A DNA stretch of 64,000 bases from Erythrobacter mangrovi (GTDB lineage: Bacteria > Pseudomonadota > Alphaproteobacteria > Sphingomonadales > Sphingomonadaceae): contig NZ_CP053921.1 in assembly GCF_013260645.1 (NCBI RefSeq), positions 1 through 64,000 of the forward strand. Direction: 5' to 3'. The notes beneath the pieces were generated by a model. It was not told where the DNA came from and did no database searches. It worked only from the letters and a program-made list of their open reading frames with translations. The position numbers and the translations under genes are program-made. Positions 1-8,295 of the stretch are shown one piece after another; the stretch's first letter is position 1, and the number at the start of each line of letters is the position of its first letter.

Positions 1-959
1 CGGTTCGCGATGAATGCCCTGGCCATGGAAATTCCCTCGCTGCTCGGCTCTCGCTCCAGCGAATTGGGATCGATTGCCGGGCCGTGTCGATCGAAGGCGA
101 TTTTGAAGCCTCGGCCTTCGATATCCGGCAAGCCGTAGACGATATCGCCGCCGTTGAAGTCCGCCCACACGGGGAAGCGACCAGCGGCGAAACGGTCATC
201 ACCATCCGGGGGGCCGAAATAGAAGACCTCCTGGCGGGTAACAGAGAGCCGCTCTCCCAGCGTGCCGGGGAAGAGATTTCCCAACCACGGGCCGAGTGCA
301 TAGACCAGCTTTCGCGCCCTTTGCCCGTCAGGCAATTCGAAGCCGCCGGCCTGCCCGTTTCGGGGTGGTCCGACATGCGCAATCACCGGCTTCAAACCGG
401 CATCCCGCACCGTCGCCTGTACCGCCCTGTTGGCGATGAGGCCGCCCGTGTCTTCCTCGATGAATCCCACCTCATTCGCGTCGAAGCGGATTTGCGGCCA
501 GTTCTTGCCAAGCCAATCGGCATTCCCCGATCGGTGGCTGATCTTCTGTGCTTCCAGCCATGCCAGGCTGCGCTGCATGTATTGGTCGCGCTCGGGCGAA
601 AACCACAGGACGCCGGTCGGGTAGAAGATCGGCGTGCTCTGGCGATCCGACAGTGCTTTCCAGTAACCCAGCGATTCAAGCGCCATCGAAGAATAGAGCG
701 GATCGCCGCCATAGCTCAGGCGAATGACCCGGCTTTCGCCGCCGGACGAACTCCTGACATTCCCCGGGCCATAGGCGTCATAGAGGGCAACCTTCAGGCC
801 ACGCTTCCGAAGATGCCAAGCAGTCCAGGAGCCAAAGACGCCTGCGCCGACTACGGCCACGTCCAAAGTCTGTGAACTTGTTGCGCCGACCCGTCCGCTG
901 GCGATCGCCAGGCTGGTCGCGCCGATCGATTTGACAATGTTACGGCGGGTCAGACGCAT
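1..959 (-). CDS. FAD-dependent oxidoreductase, sarcosine oxidase-like (3' part outside window)
   Basis: About 319 N-terminal residues are present and the C-terminus runs off the left edge. The ATG at 959 opens a Tat-like leader (MRLTRRNIVKS, then a short hydrophobic run ending near VGA). The Rossmann FAD motif VAVVGAGVFG follows near residues 34-43, and SSSGGESRVIR near 70 resembles the flavin-linked segment of the monomeric sarcosine / N-methyl amino acid oxidase family (DAO fold). The family oxidises secondary or N-methyl amino acids with release of H2O2. The substrate here cannot be told. The leader suggests a folded, exported flavoprotein, which is an inference. Confidence 0.75.
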   Translation of the reverse strand, partial: MRLTRRNIVKSIGATSLAIASGRVGATSSQTLDVAVVGAGVFGSWTAWHLRKRGLKVALYDAYGPGNVRSSSGGESRVIRLSYGGDPLYSSMALESLGYWKALSDRQSTPIFYPTGVLWFSPERDQYMQRSLAWLEAQKISHRSGNADWLGKNWPQIRFDANEVGFIEEDTGGLIANRAVQATVRDAGLKPVIAHVGPPRNGQAGGFELPDGQRARKLVYALGPWLGNLFPGTLGERLSVTRQEVFYFGPPDGDDRFAAGRFPVWADFNGGDIVYGLPDIEGRGFKIAFDRHGPAIDPNSLEREPSSEGISMARAFIAN

Positions 960-1202
960 CGGATAACCTCAGTCGCTCCACGTGTTCTGCGACGTTGATC
1001 CTTCCCGACTGCACATGTCAAATTATCGGCAGTTGGTGTGATGTTCGCTTCCCGCCCAACCCGTGACCGTATCGCCGAACGTAGCAACTCCGAGGAGCAG
1101 TCGGTCCGCCAACGATCCTATACCTGGCGCGCTCCTTCGCGATTGGCCAACCTTAGTGTAGTAAGTTCTTGGCAGACGCCAGAGTTGGGCCGGAGGGCAT
1201 AC

Positions 1203-2036
1203 ATGGCACTGATCGAGGACTTCGTTGCCGGCAGGACGCCACCAGAACTTTATCAGGCTTACCTCACTCCATTGTTCGAGACTTGGAGCGATGCATTGAT
1301 TGAGGCTTCACCGCCGCATGGTCGTGTACTCGATCTGGCTTGTGGCACGGGTATTGTGACGCGAAGGATTGCCGCGGAAGCAAAGGTAGACAGTGTCGTC
1401 GGAATCGACATCGCTCAACCAATGATAGAGGCCGCGATGGCGGCTACGACTGGTGAGATGCCGGTAAAGTATCTGATAGCGAGCGCGGATCAGATTGATT
1501 TTCCGGACAATTCCTTTCAGTCGGCGTTCTGCCAACAGGGCCTGCAGTTTTTTCCTGATAAGGTTGCCGCCTTGAACGAAACCGAGCGGCTTCTCGCACC
1601 AGGCGCAAGTGCGGTATTTGCTGTTTGGACTTCGGGCAGCAATGGAAATCCAGTGTTTGGGGCTTTCGAAGACATCGTAGCCGAAGAGCTGGGAGCTGAC
1701 TTGGTGCCGTTCGGACCATTCTCGCTTGGCTCACAACGCGAGATTGAACAGTTTGTCGAGAGTTCGAAGCTGGGCTTGATTGCGCTGGCAAAGGAAGAGC
1801 GCGTTGTGCGCCTTCCTGACCCGAAGACCCTGGTGCTGTTCGATTTGATGTTCCTAGGCCGCCCTGCAGCTGATGGAACTATGCACCCCTTATTCGATCC
1901 CGCGGACAGCTCCAAGGACGAACAGATCGCAAGGATCATATCGAAACTCGCTTCGGCAACTGCGCAGTTCCTGCAACCTGGCGGCGATCTTCTAGCGCCT
2001 AGCTCAGCGCATATCATCGTCCTTGGAAAGGATTGA
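1203..2036 (+). CDS. class I SAM-dependent methyltransferase
   Basis: A 277-residue soluble protein. Motif I LDLACGTG lies near residues 41-48 and is followed by an acidic motif VVGIDIA, the usual SAM-binding pair of the UbiE/Methyltransf_11 type. The frame stays open upstream to about 1038, but GGAGG at about 1191 sits seven bases before the ATG at 1203, so I use that start. The half after residue 170 has no recognisable substrate signature. There is no operon partner, and the LysR remnant lies downstream. The methyl acceptor is unknown. Confidence 0.8.
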   Translation: MALIEDFVAGRTPPELYQAYLTPLFETWSDALIEASPPHGRVLDLACGTGIVTRRIAAEAKVDSVVGIDIAQPMIEAAMAATTGEMPVKYLIASADQIDFPDNSFQSAFCQQGLQFFPDKVAALNETERLLAPGASAVFAVWTSGSNGNPVFGAFEDIVAEELGADLVPFGPFSLGSQREIEQFVESSKLGLIALAKEERVVRLPDPKTLVLFDLMFLGRPAADGTMHPLFDPADSSKDEQIARIISKLASATAQFLQPGGDLLAPSSAHIIVLGKD

Positions 2037-2125
2037 CGTGCGAACGTGCACCCAGAGCTCGACCTGAAATGTCCGCATTCCACCCAATTCAGGACGGTTT
2101 TGTAGATCGTCACTAAGAGCCCGGG

Positions 2126-2504
2126 GTGGCCCGCACGCTTTCGCCCGGCTACCTTGCAGGCCGCTCGCCAGATGCGATCGACCTAGGCGCCGAGAAGCTG
2201 CTCATCTATGCCGCAGCTATAGCCGCCTGCCCGAACTCGAATGGGTGGTGCGGCATGGCCTTGCCGAAGCGGTGGCCATGCGGACGGGCAGCACGCGTGG
2301 ACTGTTGACTGCGGCCATAGCCGGGGCGGGCATGCAATGCTGCCCATACCGTTCGCAGCGCTGGAACCCGACCTGATCGAAATTGCGTCGCCCTTCGCGA
2401 TTCCCTCGCGGCAGCCATGGCTGCTCGTTCATCACGACCTGCGGCGGCTGCCCTCGATCAAGCTCGTACAGAAGTGGATCGTGTCCACCTTCGCGAGGCT
2501 TTGA
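2126..2504 (+). pseudogene. frameshifted remnant of a LysR-type regulator (substrate-binding half)
   Basis: No single frame is convincing, but three successive frames read as one LysR effector domain. Frame 2 (2126 to about 2205) gives LSPGYLAGRSP. Frame 1 (about 2215-2335) gives SRLPELEWVVRHGLAEA and then TGSTRGLLTAAIAGAG. Frame 3 (2337-2504) gives MLPIPFAALEPDLIEI, PWLLVHHDLRRLP and a stop. The last phrase is the typical C-terminal signature of LysR regulators. The DNA-binding N-terminus is absent. This remnant accounts for the otherwise empty 2037-2575 interval. Confidence 0.65.
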
Positions 2505-2575
2505 TGGAAGCGGCGTTGGGCCAGACTGGTAAGCAACTATCCAATCGAGGCCCGGAATAACCTAAGCTCAGGGTC

Positions 2576-4357
2576 CTATATGCGGTTCATGTCCAATTGG
2601 CTAGAATCGCCTCGCCAGACCGCATTGAACGCCCGCTCGGATGCCTTCTTTTCAAGGCGATTTCCGAGCTTTGCTTCCGTTTGGGTGAGACCATAGAGCG
2701 CGAGGGCGCTATTCGGAGCGTCGAATAGCGCCGCACGGAATGCACGCTTCGCTTCGCTATATTTCCCAGCTTTGAAGTATGCCGCCCCGAGCGACTGGTT
2801 GACCGGATAATACCAGAAAGGCGGTTCGTTGTAGGGGATCTTCTTCTGCATCTCCGCTGCCTGCGAAAAATGCGCGATTGCCTGAGTGTACTTCGACTGC
2901 GCCAGCGCCTTTCTGCCCTTTGCGACCTCGATCGCCAGGTTGATGATCAAAGGCGCTGGAAAGCCATTTGCCTCCATCTGCTTCACACCGGGCGAGCTGA
3001 CCAGTCGCTCCATGTCTCCGACTTCGGCCTCGAAATCCCCGATCCCCGGCTTGATGGCGATGGCGACGGCGCGGGCGTAGTGGCGCATGGCCTCGACGTA
3101 ATCGAGAGGGTGGGCCTTGCTCGTCAGAGCAAGCGTCGCTTCCGGAGATGCGTACTGGGCGTAAGCGAAATAGGGTGCAGCATAGATCGCCTGGACCCAG
3201 TAGAGATCCCTGCCCGTCTCCACGTCGATGACTCTCTCGAGCTTCGCCGTCTGGTTCACGACCGTCGGGAGGTCTCCCATCGCTTGGGCCGAGGTCAGCA
3301 GGAAATGCACGTTGTGCGGGTAATAGCCATACCGGACCAGGCCATCGTCGCCCACTTCACGCAGGTAATCCTCGTCTGCCGCAACCGCCTGGATATTGGC
3401 TTCTATCGAGTCCGCATATCGCCCCAGCCGGAAATAGATGTGCGCGGGCATATGCACGAGGTGGGCCAGCGCTTTCGGCCCATCAGCGCGTAACCTGTCC
3501 GCGGCCGCTTCCGCCTTCTTCGGATCGGGGAGCTCGAGAAGGTGGATATACAGGTGCGATGCCTGCGGATGTGTTGGATTACGATCCATCACTTTTTCGA
3601 TCAGCCCAACCGCCTCCGCAATGAACGGCACAGGCTGCCCTTCGTCCGTCCAATAGTTCCACGGACTGGTATTCATGGCGGATTCGGCGGCAAGCACTGC
3701 CAGGTCGTCGCTCTCTGGATAGTTTCCAGAGATCCGGAGCATTGCCTGCGCATAGGAGCGATCGAGCGCACCGCGATCTGCATCCGGAGCATCAGAGTAT
3801 CGCACCGTTTGCGCGTCAATCAGTGCCTTCACGAAGGGGTTGGCATCGGCCGACAGCCGGCGCGCCTCTGCGAGAGCCGCAAGTGCCGACCTGTTTTGCT
3901 TGCCATCCATCGCCGCATTGATGTTGGGGCCGCTGGCCATGGCCTCGCCCCACCAGCACTCAGCACAATCCGGATCGATCTCTTGCGCGCGCTTGAAGGA
4001 ACGGATCGCCGCTTGGTGGTTGAAACCATAGGCGAAGGCCAACCCCTGATCGAAGTATCGGCGCGCCTGCGGGTCCATACCCGACAAAGGGAGGTCTGAA
4101 GTCGCAATTCCCGAGTAGAGGCCGATCGCCCCAGTGCCGAAGCCCTGACTGTCAGCCACCGCCTGGGCCAATTGAAGGCGCGCGTTGAACACGGCATCCG
4201 ATCCGTTGAAGCCCCTGCAGGCCTTGCGCCCGGGCAGCGTGGGATCAAGCGCCGCAAATGCTGCTGGCGATAGAACCGTCTCAGCGACTGTCGCCGATGC
4301 ACCCCCACAGGCGAGCGTCCCGAGAAGAACCGCGAAAAGTCTGGATTGGCTTCTCAT
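2576..4357 (-). CDS. exported tetratricopeptide-repeat protein
   Basis: The start is ATG 4357 (MRSQSRLFAVLLG), giving 593 residues; AAGGA lies about eight bases upstream. An in-frame extension to 4483 has no ribosome site and would bury the signal peptide. A hydrophobic leader (about residues 5-24) is followed by TPR-like helices near 90-130 (YFDQGLAFAYGFNHQAA), a long all-helical middle and another TPR pair near 520-570 (LGAAYFKAGKYSEAKRAF). HxxH-rich stretches (HLVHMPAHIYFRLG) recur in this family of large periplasmic TPR proteins. It stands alone. The role is unknown. Confidence 0.8.
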   Translation of the reverse strand: MRSQSRLFAVLLGTLACGGASATVAETVLSPAAFAALDPTLPGRKACRGFNGSDAVFNARLQLAQAVADSQGFGTGAIGLYSGIATSDLPLSGMDPQARRYFDQGLAFAYGFNHQAAIRSFKRAQEIDPDCAECWWGEAMASGPNINAAMDGKQNRSALAALAEARRLSADANPFVKALIDAQTVRYSDAPDADRGALDRSYAQAMLRISGNYPESDDLAVLAAESAMNTSPWNYWTDEGQPVPFIAEAVGLIEKVMDRNPTHPQASHLYIHLLELPDPKKAEAAADRLRADGPKALAHLVHMPAHIYFRLGRYADSIEANIQAVAADEDYLREVGDDGLVRYGYYPHNVHFLLTSAQAMGDLPTVVNQTAKLERVIDVETGRDLYWVQAIYAAPYFAYAQYASPEATLALTSKAHPLDYVEAMRHYARAVAIAIKPGIGDFEAEVGDMERLVSSPGVKQMEANGFPAPLIINLAIEVAKGRKALAQSKYTQAIAHFSQAAEMQKKIPYNEPPFWYYPVNQSLGAAYFKAGKYSEAKRAFRAALFDAPNSALALYGLTQTEAKLGNRLEKKASERAFNAVWRGDSSQLDMNRI

Positions 4358-4503
4358 GTCGACATCCTTGCAAACTAGAATGCGACCAGAAGTTAAACAG
4401 TACCAATCTTCGGCTTTCGACTCCAGCCTATTCAGAGACTCAGTACCTCTCCCCAGCTTCGCAATCTTGCACCCTCGCCCCACCTTCGCTAACCCGCTCG
4501 CGT

Positions 4504-4650
4504 CATCTGGGGAGTAGCCCGCCGTTTCGGCGGTTCCCTCGCGTCAACATACTCGGCCGAGAGGTCGTGGCGCAGGGGCGCGGTTCTTCCGCCCGGGCAA
4601 GACCAATGACACCTGACTTTCGTCCGGCCGGGCGGAAGGTCGGGTGTCGT
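4504..4650 (+). promoter_or_regulatory. yybP-ykoY manganese riboswitch with downstream hairpin
   Basis: The leader of the GDT1-type gene carries the two conserved internal-loop sequences of this class: GGGGAGTAGCCC (about 4508-4519) and GCGTCAACATACTC (4541-4554), separated by a GCCG-TTTC-CGGC stem. Downstream, GACACC (4608-4613) pairs with GGTGTC (4643-4648) together with GAC/GTC and TTC/GAA, giving a long hairpin that ends about 33 bases before the start codon and could be the expression platform. Established knowledge: the class binds Mn2+ and turns on Mn exporters. Exact helix boundaries were drawn by eye. Confidence 0.85.
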
Positions 4651-4681
4651 TGCAGTCGCAAGCCCGGCCCGGAGATAGTTG

Positions 4682-5257
4682 ATGGAAACCCTGCTCACCT
4701 CCACCGCCGTGGTCGCCCTCGCCGAAATCGGCGACAAGACCATGCTGCTGGCGATCGTGCTGGCGACCCGCTTTCGCAAACCCATGCCGATTGTGCTCGG
4801 TATTCTGGTGGCGACCCTCGCCAACCATGCCATTGCGGCATTCCTTGGCCAGTCGATAGCCGGAATCATGCAGGGCCCGTGGTTCCGCTATGCGGTGGGT
4901 GCGAGCTTCGTGGCCATGGCGGTGTGGACCTTGGTGCCCGACAAACTGGATGAGGACGAGGAGCCTGCGACACCGCGGTTCGGCGCCTTTCTGACAACTG
5001 TGGTCGCCTTCTTCCTCGTCGAGATCGGCGACAAGACGCAGATCGCCACCATCGCGCTGGGCGCGCAGTTCGAAAGCGTGTTGCTGGTCACGACGGGTAC
5101 CACGTTGGGAATGATGCTGGCCAATGTCCCTGCGGTCTACTTCGGCAGTGCAATCGTCGAGCGGGTGTCGCTCAAGGCCGTGCGGATTGTCGCCGCGCTT
5201 TTGTTCTTCGCTATCGGGGCCTGGGTGATCGCCGATGCAGCGGGTTGCGTTCAGTAA
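4682..5257 (+). CDS. GDT1/TMEM165 (UPF0016) family manganese exporter
   Basis: A 191-residue membrane protein with about six helices arranged as two homologous halves. Each half carries the family signature E-x-G-D-K-T (AEIGDKT near residues 11-17 and VEIGDKT near 113-119). The acidic pair in the membrane forms the cation path in this family (Mn2+/Ca2+ with H+). ATG 4682 is preceded by GGAG at 4671; a TTG one codon upstream is also in frame. The Mn-sensing leader upstream argues strongly for Mn2+ efflux as the bacterial role. Confidence 0.9.
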   Translation: METLLTSTAVVALAEIGDKTMLLAIVLATRFRKPMPIVLGILVATLANHAIAAFLGQSIAGIMQGPWFRYAVGASFVAMAVWTLVPDKLDEDEEPATPRFGAFLTTVVAFFLVEIGDKTQIATIALGAQFESVLLVTTGTTLGMMLANVPAVYFGSAIVERVSLKAVRIVAALLFFAIGAWVIADAAGCVQ

Positions 5258-5390
5258 AATTGCATTCAACATTAACAAAAGGCCATCCAGACGGTTCAGT
5301 TACGGGTCAGGCGAAGGTGATACACATTGCGATATCGACAATGCGCCGCAGGTGGTGGAGCGGCATTTACAGCCACGAGGAACTCGCTCC

Positions 5391-6383
5391 ATGTCCATGA
5401 GCAAACTGATGAAGGGATCGGCCCTGGGGGTGCTCGCCGCCACCATGGCAATGACCGCTATTCCAGTCGAAGCGCAGGCACAGGATCGCCGCCAGACCCG
5501 CTTTGAGCGCGTCTCGGGCGATCAGCCACGGGCGCGGCAGGAACGTCGTACCGAAGCGCGCCAGGAACGCAGCGAGCAACGCCAGCAGGCGGCTCCCGCG
5601 CGTGCTGAGCGCCGCCAGCAACAGGCTGACAGCTCGCGCCAAGTGTCACGCGACTCGCAGCGGCGCGATGGGGAGCGTAGCGGACGCGACTGGAACCGTT
5701 CGGACCGCCGCGCCGAAGTGGCGCAGGAACGCAGCGGGCAGGATTGGAACCGCCGCGATCGGAGCCAGGAGCACCGCCAGGTCGAGACCCGGCGTGATCA
5801 GCGCAATCGCACCTACGCAGGCGACCGGAACCGCACCTATACCGATGCTCGCCGCGATGCGTATCGCGATGGCCGAAGGGATGAAGCGCGCCGCGACCGC
5901 TCCGAAGATCGCACCATCCGCCGCGACGCCTATCGCGATGGTCGGCGTGACGAAGCGCGGCGGGACCGCCGCGAGGACCGCAGCATTCGCCGCGACGGAT
6001 ATCGGGACGGCTATCGCGATGCCAACCGCCGCGCGCGTTACCATGATGGGCGCCGCTGGCATGACTACAACCGTTGGGATCACCGCCATTGGCGCGATGA
6101 TCGCCGCTACAACTGGTACAGTTATCGCAGCCACAACCGCGACCTGTATCGGCTCGACCGCTACTACTCGCCCTATCGCAGCCATCGCTACAGCCGCCTG
6201 AGCATCGGGTTCCACCTTGGCAACCTGTTCTTCAGCAGCCGTTACTGGATCAGCGACCCGTGGCGCTATCGCCTGCCCGCGGTCTACGGCCCCTATCGCT
6301 GGGTGCGCTATTATGACGATGTGCTGCTGGTCGATATTTACAGCGGCGAAGTGGTCGACGTGATTTACGACTTCTTCTGGTGA
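5391..6383 (+). CDS. exported Arg/Asp/Tyr-rich protein with C-terminal RcnB-like domain
   Basis: A 330-residue protein with a signal peptide ending at VEAQAQ (about residue 27). It then has a long, very basic low-complexity region (about 30-230) of Gln/Arg-rich and then Arg/Asp-rich repeats; DAYRDGRRDEARRDR occurs twice in a row and a diverged third copy follows. The last about 100 residues (LGNLFFSSRYWISDP...YRLPAVYGPYRWVRYYDDVLLVD) match the RcnB-type periplasmic domain, named for nickel/cobalt homeostasis in E. coli. Metal binding here is an inference. GAGG sits ten bases before ATG 5391; a second ATG follows at 5397. Confidence 0.8.
   Translation: MSMSKLMKGSALGVLAATMAMTAIPVEAQAQDRRQTRFERVSGDQPRARQERRTEARQERSEQRQQAAPARAERRQQQADSSRQVSRDSQRRDGERSGRDWNRSDRRAEVAQERSGQDWNRRDRSQEHRQVETRRDQRNRTYAGDRNRTYTDARRDAYRDGRRDEARRDRSEDRTIRRDAYRDGRRDEARRDRREDRSIRRDGYRDGYRDANRRARYHDGRRWHDYNRWDHRHWRDDRRYNWYSYRSHNRDLYRLDRYYSPYRSHRYSRLSIGFHLGNLFFSSRYWISDPWRYRLPAVYGPYRWVRYYDDVLLVDIYSGEVVDVIYDFFW
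5854..6010 (+). repeat. in-gene tandem repeat encoding DAYRDGRRDEARRDR units
   Basis: Three successive units of about 60-69 bases within the RcnB-like gene. The first two encode nearly identical DAYRDGRRDEARRDR blocks, and the third continues as DGYRDGYRDANRRAR. They share codons such as CGCGATGGCCG, so they look like recent DNA duplications and not convergent low complexity. Confidence 0.7.
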
Positions 6384-6389
6384 GTTAGC

Positions 6390-6419
6390 GAACCCCCGCC
6401 GATCGTTCGGCGGGGGTTC
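6390..6419. terminator. intrinsic hairpin between convergent genes
   Basis: A perfect 13-bp stem (GAACCCCCGCCGA with its complement) around a TCGT loop, seven bases after the RcnB-like stop codon and 14 before the end of the cytochrome b561 gene on the other strand. It is placed to stop both transcripts. The U-run is weak. Confidence 0.75.
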
Positions 6420-6432
6420 CTGCTTTCCGGCC

Positions 6433-6981
6433 TCAGGCCTTACCGAAGGGAAGCATGCGGAAGATTCCGCCGTTCTTGTCAATGAAGGTATGCTTGAGCG
6501 CACCGAGGATGTGCAGGCCGATCAGGTAGATGAATATCGATCCGCCGGTTGCATGTGCATCGAAGATCGACTTGCTGAGATCCTTGTTCTCGCCGACCGG
6601 AAGCACCGGGATGGTAAACATGCCGAAGAAGTCGACCGGGCGACCGCCATAGGAACTGGCGAGCCAGCCGCCGAGAGGCAGTGCGACTAGCAGGACATAA
6701 AAGATCACGTGGACAGTCCGGGCGAGCTTCGCCTCCCAGGCCTTGAGGCCGGATGGCAGCGGCGGGACCGGATGCGACCAGCGCCACAGCAGGCGGCCGA
6801 CGGTCAGAGCCAGGATCAACATGCCCCAAGCCTTGTGATAGCCGAACACGACCAGCTTATCCGCTCCTTCCAGGTGCTCAGCCGTTTCGGCGATGCGCCA
6901 GTTCATGATCACCAGGATCGCGATCAGCCAGTGGAAGATCATCGCCCCCGTCGAATAGCGGCGTGCGGCAGTGTCGGTCAT
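6433..6981 (-). CDS. cytochrome b561 (CybB family)
   Basis: A 182-residue inner-membrane dihaem b-type cytochrome with four helices. Haem-ligand histidines are visible in IFHWLIA (about residue 17), YHKAWG (about 49), VHVIFYV and the last helix LHILGALKH. SGLKAWEAKLARTVH is typical of the family. It moves electrons from quinol to small acceptors and has been linked to superoxide oxidation in E. coli. It is a lone gene, divergent from the oxygenase at 7083. Confidence 0.9.
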   Translation of the reverse strand: MTDTAARRYSTGAMIFHWLIAILVIMNWRIAETAEHLEGADKLVVFGYHKAWGMLILALTVGRLLWRWSHPVPPLPSGLKAWEAKLARTVHVIFYVLLVALPLGGWLASSYGGRPVDFFGMFTIPVLPVGENKDLSKSIFDAHATGGSIFIYLIGLHILGALKHTFIDKNGGIFRMLPFGKA

Positions 6982-7082
6982 AGTCCTCTCCCCTGAAGTG
7001 TGGTTGACGCAGACTAGCGCCTCGGCCTGCTACGACAAGCCGGATACTTGATGCGAGGCGGCAGCTTGCTAACAGGACCTCC

Positions 7083-7751
7083 ATGACTCGGATCGCAAGC
7101 ATTCCCGACAAGGACGCGCTCAGGCGCATGGGTTCGCAGGTGCGCCAGCGCCTGGAAAGCGACCCCCAGATTTACAAGGTACCAACCGACAGGGCCGAAA
7201 TCTTCGCGGTCGGCAATTTCCTGTCGCCCGACGAATGCCAGCGCCTCATCGCCATGATCGACGCGGTTGCGCGGCCGAGCGAGCTGCACGAGACCGCCTA
7301 TGTCGCGAAGTTTCGTACTTCCTATTCGGGCAATTTCGATCCCTACGATCCCTTTGTGAAAATGGTCTCGCGGCGGATCGACGACCTGCTCGGGATCAAT
7401 CCCGAATGCGGTGAACGGATCCAGGGACAGCGCTACCTGCCGGGGCAGGAGTTCAAGCCGCACAACGACTGGTTCTACACCGACCAGGAATACTGGAAGA
7501 TGGAGCGCAAGCGCGGCGGCCAGCGCTGCTGGACGGCGATGGCCTTCCTCAACGAGGTCGAAGAAGGCGGGCACACCCACTTCGTCGAAGTGGGCGCCTC
7601 GATCGAGCCTAAACCGGGCGTCCTGTTGGTATGGAACAATGCCACTCCCGAGGGGGTCCCCAACGAAGGCACGCTGCATGCAGGCACGCCAGTGATCAAG
7701 GGCAGCAAATACGTGCTGACCAAGTGGTACCGCACGCGCAAGCACAGCTGA
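7083..7751 (+). CDS. 2-oxoglutarate/Fe(II) dioxygenase, prolyl 4-hydroxylase type
   Basis: A 222-residue protein. The double-stranded beta-helix core carries H-x-D in FKPHNDWF, a distal His in GTLHAGTPV and the 2OG-anchoring basic residue in IKGSKYVLTKWYR, in the order expected of P4H-like enzymes. YLPGQ before the HxD is also typical. Reaction: hydroxylation coupled to 2OG decarboxylation. The target, a peptide or free amino acid, is unknown. ATG 7083 fits the family start, and a gene-less 100-bp gap separates it from cybB. Confidence 0.85.
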   Translation: MTRIASIPDKDALRRMGSQVRQRLESDPQIYKVPTDRAEIFAVGNFLSPDECQRLIAMIDAVARPSELHETAYVAKFRTSYSGNFDPYDPFVKMVSRRIDDLLGINPECGERIQGQRYLPGQEFKPHNDWFYTDQEYWKMERKRGGQRCWTAMAFLNEVEEGGHTHFVEVGASIEPKPGVLLVWNNATPEGVPNEGTLHAGTPVIKGSKYVLTKWYRTRKHS

Positions 7752-7755
7752 CGCG

Positions 7756-8295
7756 TCAGTCGGCGTCGCCCAACAGCCGTTCCTCGACCTCATTCGCCGT
7801 TCGCAAGGCGATGCGTGTCAGGCGATCGACCTTGCGCGACAGGCGCAGGATTTCGAGCTGGGTGCGCAGGTTGACCTCGTAATCGTGTCGCGCCGCGATC
7901 CGATCCTTTGCCGCCTGGCGGTTCTGGCTCATCATGATGATCGGCGCCTGGATAGCCGCCAGCATCGACAGGATCAGGTTGAGGAAGATGAAGGGATAGC
8001 CATCGAACGGCTTAATCCCCAGCGCTTCCAGCACCTCGCCGTTGATCAGCATCCAGGCGAACAGCACCACGGCAAAGGCGATGATAAAGCCCCAGCTGCC
8101 GCCGATCGCGGCCACCCGGTCGGCCATCCGCTCGCCAAAGCTGGCATGCAGCTGCGCCGCTTCCGAGGCGTCGATCCCGATATAGGTCCCCGCAGCGACG
8201 CGCGAGAGGACCTCCTGCTCTTCCACGTCGAGCTCATCGAGCGAACGGCCGAGCAGTTCCTCGGCCAGTCGCTCGATCTGCTCGGCGTCTTTCAT
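7756..8295 (-). CDS. DUF1003 membrane protein
   Basis: A 179-residue protein. After a charged N-terminus it has two transmembrane helices (WGFIIAFAVVLFAWML and FIFLNLILSMLAAIQAPII) and then the conserved MMSQNRQAAKDR and an HDYEVN cytoplasmic tail that define DUF1003. Function unknown. Its ATG overlaps the lysK stop (ATGA), so it is the downstream, probably coupled, gene of a lysK operon. Its stop faces the oxygenase gene only five bases away. Confidence 0.85.
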   Translation of the reverse strand: MKDAEQIERLAEELLGRSLDELDVEEQEVLSRVAAGTYIGIDASEAAQLHASFGERMADRVAAIGGSWGFIIAFAVVLFAWMLINGEVLEALGIKPFDGYPFIFLNLILSMLAAIQAPIIMMSQNRQAAKDRIAARHDYEVNLRTQLEILRLSRKVDRLTRIALRTANEVEERLLGDAD

